Source of the DNA: Rhizophagus sp. LPA8_4_AMF | Taxonomy: Eukaryota > Glomeromycota > Glomeromycetes > Glomerales > Glomeraceae | Length of the DNA stretch: 25,380 bases | NCBI GenBank assembly: GCA_021464525.1 | Contig: JADRCO010000857.1 | Coordinates: 1 to 25,380 of the forward strand | Direction: 5' to 3' | In this document: in pieces, positions 10,781-21,700 of the stretch | Position numbering within the stretch: position 1 is the first letter of the stretch | How the letters are laid out: each line of letters begins with the position of its first letter | Position numbers and translations under genes: made by a program | The notes under the pieces: generated by a model | Told to the model about the DNA's origin: nothing | The model's database searches: none | Seen by the model: only the letters and a program-made list of their open reading frames with translations

Positions 10781-13077
10781 TTAAGAGGGTCTTATCCAAA
10801 ATTTAATATGTCCCTTTCGGCAGGTTGTTATGATGGAATCTTCACGAAATGTTATTGAACATAATGGATCAGAATCAATTGACTTTGCCTGAAATAATTT
10901 ATATCAATTAGATATGTATTAGTTATCATTTAATTAAAACGTAATCCTATAACTCACCATAACTGGTTGTAAAATAGCCACTTCTGATCTGGGTAGACAT
11001 GGATGAATCGTGTTTTTTGTAAGTTCATGTTCAACTATATTTCGCCTTAACGCGACTGTAGTTGCATGTGATTGCGATGCTAAACTAGCCCTACGGTGAC
11101 TACCCGGCTAAATACAAAACCAAGGTAAGAAAAATGTCATAAAGAAAATAGAATATACCAAATAAAAAATAAAAATAGGAAAAAGACATAAATTACATAA
11201 AAGATGTTTGGAAACAATATCAACATACGCTCTTAGGCTTGTGTAACGCGCTCACACTGAAATCCCACAATAATAATTTTGTATCCTCTCCTACTGAACC
11301 AAAGCGATAATTACGTTCGTCACATCTCCAGGGGTCAAAAGACACCCCAGTTACCCAGGACTGATGTCCTTGACATCGTGCTACAATACGTTGTTCTCGA
11401 AAAGCCCATATGGTAACCAGGTCATCCTGACCACCCGTCAATACATACCTACCATCAGGACTCCAACATACACACAAGAGCCCACCAAAGTAACTACTGT
11501 ATGTATCGTATAAACTAAAATTAAAAATAAAATTAAAAAAAATTATATTTCTATTATTTAACTTTATAATTTATCTTGTAAGATTTATAAACTACTTACG
11601 TTTCTTGTACAAAATCTATTATTCGTAGACAACCATCCACGGACACAATTGCAACATGTTGACAATCAGGAGAAAATGCAAACGCTAATATTATAAAAAA
11701 AGATGTTAATTTATAGGTAATATACAAATAACAAATAAATTTTTAAATAAATTTTACCTGTTACGGATTTCTTCGAAACTTGCCAATGTGATACAGGATT
11801 ATGCTTAGCATTTTTAGATGGTCGTGATACACGGAATCTTTAGATGCGATCCAAAAAGATTTTATTATTACTTCAAATTAATAAGATATCATGCGATGTT
11901 ATTATTAAGATATATTATTATTTATCTATACTTTATTTAACTTAAAAACTATTCACTAACCCACCTTTCTTCTTCATTTCCGGTAGATGCAGTAAATGAT
12001 TGATCATCTTTTTCTTTATCATATATAATTATCGATCCATCTGAATAAGATGCCATAAAGAGATTTTCAGATCCTGGCATCCATCTAACCATAGTAACAG
12101 ATGAATTATTTATTACTCCCTACGGAGGATATAATTTTCTCAGAAATTAAATAATAACTAGATCTATTAAAATTATTAAATTTTTGGAAAGTACCTGCTT
12201 GTTAAGTCGATAATATTTATTACATAACGGATCGAACCAAATAATGTCACCAGATGAAAATCCGATAATAACATCCAAATGGTCACAAGAGCGAGTAAGC
12301 TGATTCACATCATGACATATTGGATGTGCCTTGGTAAAGATTACCCGAGACAAAGGTTCCTGACAATATAAAATAGTTTTCAAGGTGTGTGTATATAATG
12401 GTACATAATACAACTTCGACACAACTTCAATCCAATAATACCTTTGGCTTTGTCAAATCCGCCCAGCAAAATGTCCGTCCCGAGTTAAAAAATAAATATG
12501 TATCTTCATTCTGTCGATTCGCTAATATCTTTGTTAAATTATCATTCTGAATAATTTTTGCCACAAATGATGATGTCGTCTTTGTAATATTGCTCCTTGC
12601 TTTTTTTCGCTTTACAGGATTGAAAAATGAAAACATATCATCCTCCTTCTTGCCCTCAATTGATGTTGGAATTGATCCATTATTATTCAAGCTATTCAGG
12701 GGAGATTTTAACATTGGTGATAATTGGTTTGTGAAAGTAAATCCAATACTTTCCACAGTTGGTGATAAAGGTTCAGAATGTGATTGTAACTTTTCTAAAT
12801 CTAAAGAATCGTCCATATCAACCACTAGTGTGTTTTCTGTACCAGAAGATCGATTATTAGCAATTTGTTCACCAACGCGATCAATTGCAGCAACATTATT
12901 TTCTCCATTGGATGAAATTGGCTGAGTTGGGTATTCTTTGTATTTAACCGAAACTACAGAAACTAACGTCCCACCGGTCAAATTTGGTGCGCTAGTATCA
13001 AGTATAATGTCGTCTCTTAGAGTATACTGTCCTTCTACAACTAAAAAGCCTTTACATTCGTTCGAAGTGGCTGCCAT
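10781..13077 (-). CDS. creC: CreC, WD40-repeat carbon catabolite repression protein (WDR20/DMWD family)
   Basis: Eight coding exons on the minus strand: 12442-13077, 12195-12359, 11965-12119, 11758-11837, 11600-11684, 11229-11514, 10958-11107, 10781-10888; 554 residues, near the size of Aspergillus CreC. The N terminus [13 protein letters not shown] and the block [10 protein letters not shown] are family hallmarks. WD repeats are clear: [55 protein letters not shown] with IWAF, then [15 protein letters not shown], and a last blade ending [17 protein letters not shown]. In Aspergillus CreC stabilises the deubiquitinase CreB and acts in carbon repression; animal WDR20 activates USP12/46 in a like manner. 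The first exon includes a long Ser/Asn-rich insert of about 130 residues. Intron 1 (12360-12441) is nearly open in one frame but its AT content and the TTGTCAG acceptor mark it as an intron. Confidence 0.93.
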
Positions 13078-13588
13078 TTAAAGCTAACAAGCGTAAGCTG
13101 GAGATTTAAAGTTTAAAAAAAATATGAGTTCTCAGAAATGTGATCTACCGTTTAAGATTGTCGACTTTTCTAATGATTTCTATTTAACCTATATTTTTGC
13201 ACCTAAATGAACATTTAAAAAATTTCAGTAGATTTTTCAACTTATTGTTTTCTAATGTAAATAGAAGAATATTAAAGATCATAAATTTCGTTAATTTAAG
13301 AGGCATTAATTTATTTGTTGAATCACGCACGTAGCGTTTATTATATTACACATGCTACGTACATATTTGCATGTAACCCACGTGATTAACCAAAAATGCT
13401 GCTTTTTTTTATTTGCAAAAAAGTCCTTTTAGAAATTTTATCTTCAAGAATATGAAAATCTTTTTTTTATATTCATAAAATAATAATAACAGGAATCATT
13501 AAGTCTTCGCTTATTTTACATTGCAGAAATTTGTAATTTTAAACATCACAATCTGTACACTAATAAAATAATGAATGGAATAATAATT
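13078..13588. promoter_or_regulatory. creC upstream region and NAC alpha 3' flank
   Basis: About 510 bases. An inverted repeat ACGTAGC (13329-13335) / GCTACGT (13354-13360) with an 18-base spacer is followed by CACGTG at 13379-13384, all some 250-300 bases upstream of the creC start. The rest is AT-rich and without a gene. The half nearer 13589 should be the NAC alpha 3' untranslated region. Confidence 0.4.
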
Positions 13589-14588
13589 TTATGGAAGCTG
13601 TACGGACTAAAAATAGAAATTAGTTTAAATAATAAATTTGATAAGTATAAATAAAATTAGGTATTACTGCAAACATATAAAACTTACCATAATAGCATCA
13701 ACGATATCGTTATTATGATTCTTCAGCGCTTTTATTGCTTTAGCTCGGGACACATTCTAGAAATATATACATATTTTTTTAAAATTTTGCTATATATTAT
13801 AAACGGGTGAATAATAATGACAACATACAGCTTGTTGCATGACCAATTCGACATCCTTAGCCTCAACATTAGATTCATCCATATTCAAATCTTCTTCATC
13901 GTCGTCTTCATCAGCAGCTGCTTCGTCTATCTTAATGGTATCTTGGGCAGCAGAAGAGGCCGCAGTTTCGGCAGCTTGGAATTGTTGAGCAGCGTTAGCT
14001 TGAGCTTGAGAATTAAGATCCTCGACTTTAGCTTCGCCGAACACAATGTAGCAGTCAGAATTGGGGGATTTATAAACATCAGGATTAGAAACGACAAGGA
14101 GGATCTAATATTGAAATAATTTGATCAATCAATTTGATCATAATAATTTAAAATAATTTATACTAATGTTTGTCGGAAATCACGCAAAATTGAGCCAACC
14201 AGCTTAACTATCTTCATTGTTATTTAATTAAACATACGTTTTTTGGTCTTCGGATGGTAACACGATTGATTCCTGGCACCACTTTCAACCCTAGCTTCTG
14301 CATTTGCTTGCGAGCTTTCTTTTCCCCGCGGCTCTGAATTTTGGAAATATCAGCTTGAGCAATACCAGGGGGAACAATACCTTCCTCTTCTAATTCTGGG
14401 ATATCTTCATCAGAATCTTCCTCTGATTCAGCAACTGTAGTAGTCTTTTTGATACTGGTAGACTCAATTTCAGAAATCTGTTTTGAAGAACTCTCTATTT
14501 TAACTTCTTCTTTTGTTTCAGATTCAACTTCAATTTCTTCAATTTTGATTTTCTCGCTGGTTTCACCTTTTTGTTCTGTGCTGGCCAT
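13589..14588 (-). CDS. egd2: Nascent polypeptide-associated complex subunit alpha
   Basis: Four coding exons on the minus strand: 14238-14588, 13829-14104, 13688-13756, 13589-13606; 237 residues. An acidic, Glu/Ser-rich N terminus leads to the NAC domain (about 86-152), which contains [27 protein letters not shown] and [13 protein letters not shown]. After an Ala/Gln and acidic linker comes a UBA domain (about 196-232: [20 protein letters not shown], then [14 protein letters not shown]), the standard alpha-subunit architecture. NAC binds nascent chains at the ribosomal exit with its beta partner and guards targeting to ER and mitochondria. The last coding exon carries only five residues (SVQLP) plus stop, so its boundary is less certain than the rest. 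Head to head with the mitochondrial carrier gene at 249 bases. Confidence 0.95.
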
Positions 14589-14837
14589 TATGTTATAAAG
14601 GAAGATATCGTTGATTTACTATTTTTTTTTAAAAAAAAATTTAAGTGGCTTTTTCATAAATTTCCGATGACGATTGATAATCTGGAAGATCTGTCGATCA
14701 ACACATGATCATTAAAATTCCGATCTGATTTGCTGAGCAAACTTAATTTATAACATATCTATAATAAGTAAATTAACATCAGGAAGTTTTGTCCATCAAA
14801 ATTTTGACTTTTATCAAAATTGAAGAGAATAACAGAA
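14589..14837. promoter_or_regulatory. Shared divergent promoter of NAC alpha and mitochondrial carrier
   Basis: The 249 bases between the two start codons include a perfect 12-base palindrome TCAAAATTTTGA at 14796-14807, close to the carrier start, with its half-site repeated in ATCAAAAT just downstream. A poly-A/T tract lies near the NAC alpha start (14622-14640). No known element is recognised. Confidence 0.4.
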
Positions 14838-16405
14838 ATGACTGTTATAACAGCAAATAATCAACCAACTTTAAAGTTTCCCGCACAAAACTCTGTTATA
14901 CCACAATCAAATTCTACGCGAAGACAAAAAACGAACAAGGCCTGGCTACATTTTGTGGCCGGAGGGTTAGTACCTCTGTCAAATGAAATAACTGGTAATA
15001 AAACCTAATTTTCTATTTTTAAATTCAGTGTTGGAGGCATGGTTGGAGCAACTGTTACTTCGCCTTTGGACGTTGTTAAAACACGTTTACAGGTATTTTT
15101 TTTTACACAATTTTTTTTGTTTTAAACCATCTAAACATACGCTGTTTTGTAATTAGTCAACATATTATCAATCAAACATGAAAGCAAAGTCATGTTCTGG
15201 TCGAGCAGCTATCCCAATTATAGGGCATTTCGTACAAACTGGCAAAATTTTAATGTATGAGTCTTAATATCAAATTTTTTTTTATGATTTTTATTAATTA
15301 TATTGATTTTTTTTTATTCATTTTTAGAGATGTGTATTATAATGAAGGATGGAAGGCATTATTTAAAGGGCTAGGTCCAAATCTGGTTGGAGTTATACCA
15401 TCTAGGTATTTATTATAAATTTAATGCACTTTGTAAAATACATATAAATTATCAAATTTTATACATTTTTATTTTTAGATCAATTAATTTCTTTACGTAC
15501 GGTAATGGCAAGAGATTTTTAACGGAATGGAACGGAGGCCAAGAAACTTCATGGATTCACTTGTCAGCTGCGTTTATAGCAGGTTTAATTTAATCCTAAA
15601 TTCACTTTAGGTTAGTTTATTCCATCATATTATCTAAGAAAATTCTACAAATAGGAATTACCACATCAACATTAACAAATCCAATATGGCTTGTAAAAAC
15701 TCGAATGCAACTTCAATCATCTTCAAATACTGAATCATTACAAGCTTCTATTAAATACAAAAGTTCTTTTGATTGTGTTAAAAAAATAATTCAGGAAGAA
15801 GGTGTACGAGCATTATACAAGGGACTTAGTGCATCATATTTAGGTATTAACTATCAGGAAAATATTTAATGATTCATATTCTCTCATTCCATAACCAATT
15901 CTCATGATAAAATAGGTATTACTGAAAGTACGATACAGTGGGTGACATATGAATATTTTAAATCGTCACTTGCAGAAAAACGAAAAAGTAAACATATTGA
16001 ATCTGGAAATTTGATGCAATCTAATGGCAAATGGCAGTGGGTTGACAATTTAGCTGCTGCTGCTATAGCAAAACTTATTGCAGCTGGTATTAGTTATCCT
16101 CATGAAGTATGTTTTATACGATTTGAAAACCAAAGAAACATTCAATTTACATAACTTATTTTTTTAATCAATATATTTAAATTCAAAAGGTCATTAGAAC
16201 TCGTATGCGCCAACTTCCTGAAAATGGTAAAGTAAAGTATAAAGGACTCATTCAATGCACTAAAACAATTCTTCGAGAAGAAGGTATTGCAGCAATGTAT
16301 GGTGGTATGACTGCTCATTTAATCCGAGTAGTACCAAATGCCATTATCATGTTCTTCTGTTATGAGGCAATTTTACATTATGGTGGAGCTAATAAAATTA
16401 AATAG
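14838..16405 (+). CDS. rim2: Mitochondrial pyrimidine nucleotide carrier (Rim2 / SLC25A33-36 family)
   Basis: Eight coding exons: 14838-14965, 15029-15092, 15157-15254, 15328-15405, 15479-15582, 15655-15843, 15916-16106, 16190-16405; 355 residues. Three carrier repeats are present, each with its signature: PLDVVKTRL (about 55-63), [10 protein letters not shown] (about 166-175) and SYPHEVIRTRM (about 280-290). Trp in place of the acidic residue in the second signature is characteristic of the Rim2/Flx1/NAD carrier branch. The length, the roughly 40-residue matrix-side N terminus and the [17 protein letters not shown] end fit Rim2-type carriers, which exchange pyrimidine (deoxy)nucleotides across the inner membrane for mitochondrial DNA and RNA synthesis. 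An NAD or FAD carrier is the main alternative. The ATG chosen is the first in frame and sits just after the palindrome-bearing promoter. Confidence 0.92.
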
Positions 16406-16625
16406 CCTAGTTTGTGAAATAAATGAATTAAAAACATCTTGTATTAAACAACTAAAATAGAGAAGAATCATTCTGCCCCTGTTCTATTGTATATATATTG
16501 TAATATCACTGATACGTATAAAAAAAAGTATATAATATGCATCATTCTTCTGAATTGATGGTAATAAAGTTGTAAATTTGATGAGTTTAGAACCAAAATT
16601 GCAAATATCTATTAATAATAAAAAA
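16406..16625. terminator. Overlapping 3' flanks of convergent carrier and hem3 genes
   Basis: Only 220 bases separate the two stop codons. AATAAA-type strings occur for each strand (AATAAATG at about 16419 on plus; TTTATT-type runs read on minus near 16610-16622 are only approximate). The transcripts probably overlap or nearly meet. No other feature is seen. Confidence 0.4.
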
Positions 16626-17784
16626 TTATTGTTGTCGTAAAGTTTTCAATTCTTCCAATATTCTATTTGCTCCTTTTTCTATCAAAATTGCGGCAACCTC
16701 TCTACCAAGTTCATTTGCTGCCTCGATTCCACCCTCATCAACGTTTTTTTGGGCTTCAGCTTTAATAACTTCTGATCCATCTAGTTTTGCTACTAATCCT
16801 AATAATTTTAATTCTCGTGTTCCATTTTGTGTCTCTATGAATTCCGTATTAACACCAATAGGAACACTGCATCCACCTTCTAAAGTGCGTAATAGTGAAC
16901 GTTCTGCTGAACATCTTAATCTTGTATCTTTATCTTCGAGCACGGACAGTAGTTCAATAATTTGTTTATCATCAACTCGACATTCTACAGCCAACGCACC
17001 TTGCCCAACCGCATATAACATAATATTTGATGGAAAAATCTGAGAGATCCGATGACTCATTTCTAAACGTTCAAGACCTGCTACAGCTAAAACAAGAGCA
17101 GAATACGGTCCATTTGGATCATCTAATTTTGCAAGTCTTGTATTTCTAAGAAATTATAATCGTTCTTAAATTTTATATAAAAAATAACAAATAATAAATA
17201 ACTTAATTTAAAAAAATGGCAACTTACAAATTCCCTCTCTTCATATTTTCGCGTTCAAAAAGAATATAATATTAATAATTATTAAACAAATTAAAACATT
17301 TTTATTAAAAATAGAAATAAATTCATACAACGTCCTGAAATACTAAATCCGGGAAACCAGCTTTCAATTGGGCTATTCTTCTGACACTGCTAGAACCAAT
17401 TACACTTCCTTTTGGCAGTTCATCCACTGACTTGTATGACATACCTTCTTTAATGACAAGAGCATCTCTAGGATTTTCTCGTTTTAAAACAGCTGCAATG
17501 GTCATTCCCTCTGGAAGGGTAGTAGGTAAGTCTTTAAGGCTATGAACAACTAAATCTACAATTTTATTTTGTAACGCTATTTCAAGTTCTTTGGTAAATA
17601 AGGATTTTTCGCCGATACTAAATAAAGGTTTGGAGAGAATTTGGTCACCGATCGTTGACATGCTTGTGATGGGAAACGAGTTGTCAGGAAATGAAGCTTC
17701 CAACAGTTGTTGTACATGTTTAGTTTGAATTAAAGCCAGTTGGGATTTACGACTACCTATTGTAATCTCAGAACTCGAAGCCAT
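16626..17784 (-). CDS. hem3: Porphobilinogen deaminase (hydroxymethylbilane synthase)
   Basis: Three coding exons on the minus strand: 17329-17784, the microexon 17228-17238, and 16626-17145; 328 residues, the usual fungal length. The enzyme joins four porphobilinogen units into hydroxymethylbilane in cytosolic haem synthesis. Family motifs in order: ITIGSRKSQLALIQT at the N terminus, VHSLKDLPTTLP, IGSSSVRRIAQL, RGNLNTRL, and EGGCSVPIGV, whose Cys (about 247) anchors the dipyrromethane cofactor. The 11-base exon AGAGGGAATTT supplies Arg153-Gly154-Asn155 and two bases of Leu156, with AG before and GTAAGT after it; without it the most conserved motif is lost. An in-frame upstream ATG at 17880 would add 32 hydrophobic residues, but the family pattern favours the start at 17784. 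Confidence 0.95.
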
Positions 17785-17841
17785 TATAAAAATAAATCTT
17801 AAAGTTCGAATCGTGATCTGCGTATTCGGGAATAAAATAGT

Positions 17842-17870
17842 AATGCAATAAAATGCAATAAAATGCAATG
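17842..17870. repeat. Three tandem 10-bp repeats upstream of hem3
   Basis: AATGCAATAA occurs twice in succession, followed by AATGCAATG, with a diverged relative ATTGCAAAT just beyond (17874-17882). Read towards hem3 the unit is TTATTGCATT. The period equals about one helical turn and the array begins 58 bases upstream of the chosen hem3 ATG, so it may be a regulator-binding array or part of the 5' untranslated region. Confidence 0.6.
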
Positions 17871-17880
17871 CTAATTGCAA

Positions 17881-18223
17881 ATATGGTTAGCAATCAAATC
17901 GAATAAGTGAATTGTCTATCCATTATTTGGCGATGAAAGCCGGAAATCGGAAGTTGACGGCCAGTCATCCATTTCTGGTTACATCTTTGGCTTTTGCCCT
18001 TATAAATTACAACATATCACAATCGCTAAATCGCGGCGTTATAAATGTGATATACGAGAACTTCTCTTTATGTGTAGATCATGTCAAAATCATCCCATAG
18101 TTACTAATAAATCCTGAATCCCATTGGTTTAATGCAATTATACAACAGGAAATCACAATTTTATTTTTTCTTTTATTCTTTTTTTTTGCACAACAAACAA
18201 CTAATCAGGAACTCATTAAGTCC
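17881..18223. other. Intergenic region with a GC-richer island
   Basis: The first 200 bases (about 17912-18100) are clearly less AT-rich than normal intergenic DNA here and contain repeated CGGAAATCGGAAG-type sequence. Short frames exist on both strands, including a minus-strand 18-codon frame (17916-17972) beginning MDDWPSTSDF, but none can be tied to a gene. It may be the hem3 promoter core, or an unrecognised exon of the small minus-strand ORF that follows. From 18110 on the sequence becomes T-rich. Confidence 0.3.
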
Positions 18224-18544
18224 TTACAGTTGATAACCAGACGTTGACTGCTTCAACAAAAAGTTCTTACCCTTGTAACTTTTCTTTAGTGGAAAATACG
18301 TCTTCCTATTAACTTTTTTTAGACATTGGTCTTTCGTTCCTATTTCGAGAGTCTCTACCTTAATTAAACCAATTGGTCCGTCTTCGAGGCCAACGAGAAT
18401 GTCTTGATCATAAAAAGAATTGGTTGGTGTCCACGACTTCCTTGCCGTGTTTGCGTCAATCCCTTTTTCTGATCTGGCGTATTGGTGACAACGAATGCAC
18501 AAGCACTTTCTTCTTTCAATTTTTCTTATATTTTTAATTACCAT
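18224..18544 (-). CDS. Unrecognised small protein or exon with a Cys-rich start
   Basis: A single open frame of 106 residues that I cannot assign to a family. From about residue 12 on its base composition is that of the neighbouring exons rather than intergenic DNA, which is the main reason for reporting it. The sequence opens KCLCIRCHQYA (a C-x-C-x-x-C cluster), continues through YDQDILVGLEDGPIGLI and ends basic and Lys-rich. The first dozen codons are AT-rich and look like intron (the ATG is followed by GTAATT, and AAAG acceptor-like sites follow), so the true start may lie elsewhere or this may be one exon of a longer gene. A GTAAGG string overlaps the stop codon and could be a donor site. 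It lies between hem3 and the R3H gene, divergent from the latter. Confidence 0.4.
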   Translation of the reverse strand: MVIKNIRKIERRKCLCIRCHQYARSEKGIDANTARKSWTPTNSFYDQDILVGLEDGPIGLIKVETLEIGTKDQCLKKVNRKTYFPLKKSYKGKNFLLKQSTSGYQL

Positions 18545-18773
18545 ATATAATATTATTTATCAATATTGTTTTATAATCCTTATAATTTCTATTTCTATAA
18601 AAAAATTAACTAACCTGTGTAATATAGACTCTAAATATTTTATAACTTTTTACATCTATCTAGTACCTCTAGTACTCGGTTTTTTTTATTTCTATATATT
18701 TTTTTTTTTATCAAAATTTCCGACAATCTCACTAGAAAGTGTCTGTGCAGAAAACTTTTGCGCTAGACAAAGA

Positions 18774-21700
18774 ATGTCAAAGAGCTTGTCCCAAAATATG
18801 GTAAGAATTTATTCTGTTCTGACAAACATGGTAATTACCTTGAAAGTCGACTTTTTTCATTACAATTTCAATTTACCATTCTAATTAAATATTGTTTCAT
18901 AAAGCCTTCTTTTGTCAAGTCCGTTTCTGAAAACTCATCTCCTATCAATAATGTTATCGTCGATGATTCTTCAACAAATACAACTTCGACAACCGAGGTC
19001 AAGAAGATTGTATTGTTGAAACGAAATCCAAACAATAATAACAATGCGACCAATAATAATAATAGTCCTACGAATAATACTCTAGGATCTAGTAATGTTG
19101 TTCAATCGTATGAATTATTACCAACTCCTAATAGGTCTGGTACATCATCACCAAGCCTTGAAAGTGAATTGACACCAGAACAGGCCGCACATCTTGGTGA
19201 AATCGATTTTAATACAGGTCTTGATGGGTTCTTGTTGGCTGCTCTAAAGAACCAAAAAGATAGACTATTTCTCTTAAAATTAGATCAAGAAATGGAACGG
19301 TTTATAAAAGAAAAAAAGTATGTAATTCTTATTTGATGCATGTATTGTATATTATTTTAATTGGTTTTTTTTTATTTAATTACAAACTGTTAAATCTAAT
19401 TTAGTCGAACACGATTAGAATTTCCGCCCATGAATTCCTATCAAAGACTTATCGTTCATCGTGTTGCACAATATTTCAAATTATCGCATGTCGTCGATAC
19501 TAGTGGAAAGGCTGTTGTCTTATATAAGTCTGCAGAAACTCAAATGTAAGTATGAAAAAAAAAAAAATAATGCGCGCAATAATTATTATTATTATTTTTT
19601 TTTTCAACATTATATTTTATTTGTCATTAGACCCATTCTTAGATTTTCTGATCTTCTTGAACAAGAGGAGGAGAAACCTGAAAAATCCGTGAAAATCATG
19701 AGACGACAGCAGACGCACCCTCAAGGGCAACTGAGATCTACCGGAGATTCAGATAGTAACTCTGAAGGTGAACGCAAAATTTTAACAATTGAGGAACGAG
19801 AAGCTGCATATCAAAAGGCTAGGGCAAGGATATTTAAAGATTTAGAACAAAAAAATGGAGAGAATGAGCAAGAAGACACAGAAGGATCTATGAATTCAAG
19901 TCCTAGTGTGAAAAACTCCAATATTACAATTACCAATGATGCCCAGAATAGTGATTCATCACCTTCCAATAAACCCAAGGGGAATCAACAACAAAACAAC
20001 AAAAATGGGAACAATAATAAAAATGGTAAACAGTCACAGCAAGGAAATAGGAGCGTTGGAAATAACAAAAACTCTAACAATAAAAATAATGGAAATAGCG
20101 CAAAGAATCGGCAGCAACAGCCAGCAAGAGTACAGCCTTTTCCGTATAATCCTCCAATGTTTATGAAGCAAGGACGTCCAATCCCGAATTTTCCTGGACC
20201 ACCACAGATGATGCATTCCGGACACTTTTCTCCATTTTTTGGTACGCCTATGAATATGTATGACGTTAATATGTTGCATATGCAACCAATTTTGCCACCC
20301 GATATGCAGCCGCACATGTCGAATCATTATATGCCTGATTGGAATGCACTTGGCCCACCTTATGGACGCCCAGGCGTTAGAAATGTATGGGGGTCTGAAT
20401 CGTTTAATGGTCCCCCTCAAGAAATAAATGGAGGTTCATCTTTGTTCAATCATCAACAAAATAATCCAAATTCATTTTTACCTCCCCGACCAGTAGCATC
20501 GCAAAATGATACAAATTTTGTTCAAAATCAGGCTCAAAATAACTTAAAACACATGTATCCACAGAATCCTTACGCACAACCCGTTAGTGAAGCCAATCAT
20601 ATAGTTGCTTCTTCCGTGTCATCAGGTGATTGTAATTCAAATAAGTCTTCATCGACCCGCGAAGGTACTACTTCTCTTATTTCTCCTCATTTTGGGATTG
20701 ATGGTGATAATTCTATTTGGACTAATAAACTTCATCGGGGAATTACGCCAGGAAACGAAGGAATTAATGAAAATAAAATGAATGATCGCCTGCCAGAACA
20801 GAAAAGAACGAACAGAACTTCGTTTAATCCTCAATCTCAACAGCGTGACGTTCCGGTATATAATTTATCATAAATGTGTTTTTGAAGTTAGGGAAAATAT
20901 TAAATTATTCTAATAATTTTTACATTGCCATCAACATTTTATATCTAAAATAGTTATTTAATTCTGTCTGGAATAATCCCCCTGATTCCCAAGTTTTTAA
21001 TCAGTCGCAGACATCGAATGAGTTTTCAGTTCAGAATGTGCCAGGAATGCCAATAATACCTCCCCACTTGTATCCAGGAATGATACCTTCTCCAATGTCA
21101 GGACAGCCATCGGGGCCACGTCGTAACAATAATAGTAATCAAATATTTCCAGGACCGATTCCCCAAGAATACGTGAATATGCAGCGCATGGTGCCACCAC
21201 CTATTATGGGATTTGCACCTCAACCAACACAACCAAATATGACAACAACAGGTGCAATAAGACCTCCAAAGTCATCGGAGCTATTTGATCCAAACAATCC
21301 AAACAATCCAAACAATCTTAACAATCTTCCTACCTCAACTACAGCCCCTTATATTAAAGCTCCCGTTGCAGCATTACCAGCCAACAACGCAACTCAAGTA
21401 TCACCTGTTCCGCTTACATATGTATCATCATTACCCTCAAGACCTATTCAGCCAGCTATGTCATCCAAGGTTGTTTCACCATCAGGTAATAATAATTCTT
21501 CTTCAATGCCATGGTCTGGAGGATCAACGACAAGAACAAAGGTAACGACATTGCCACCAAACCATAATAATTCTAATAATCGCCGTAAGAATACGAACGA
21601 TAACAATAACAATAATGCTAGCAATAATTCTGTTGTGGATGGTACTATGATGCGTTCTCTAAGCCTTTCATCGAACAGTTCTCAGCAAAACAGAAATCAT

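Noticed and set aside
12360-12441. creC intron 1 as coding sequence
   Set aside because: One frame is nearly open, but joining 12442 to 12359 gives exact phase with good donor and acceptor sites, and the skipped stretch has no family match.
8437-13077. gtr2 and creC as a nutrient-signalling gene cluster
   Set aside because: They are convergent, separated by almost 600 bases, and each is a widespread conserved housekeeping regulator. Proximity alone does not show a joint system.
14105-14237. A 19-codon frame ([19 protein letters not shown]) in intron 1 of NAC alpha
   Set aside because: It is sense-oriented and of good complexity, but too short, followed by a stop and out of keeping with the clean splice joining exons 1 and 2. 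No snoRNA boxes were found in the intron either.
17804-17812. GTTCGAATC as a tRNA T-loop / B box
   Set aside because: The flanking bases cannot form a five-base T stem on either strand and no acceptor or anticodon arm is present.
17785-17880. 32-residue N-terminal extension of porphobilinogen deaminase as the annotated start
   Set aside because: The family begins right at the ITIGSRKSQLA motif in fungi, the enzyme is cytosolic, and the stretch is dominated by tandem DNA repeats. Kept only as a finding.
19985-20420. Two long minus-strand frames rich in Cys, Phe, His and Ile
   Set aside because: They are antisense to the low-complexity Asn/Gln coding exon of the R3H gene; such composition keeps the reverse frames open by chance.
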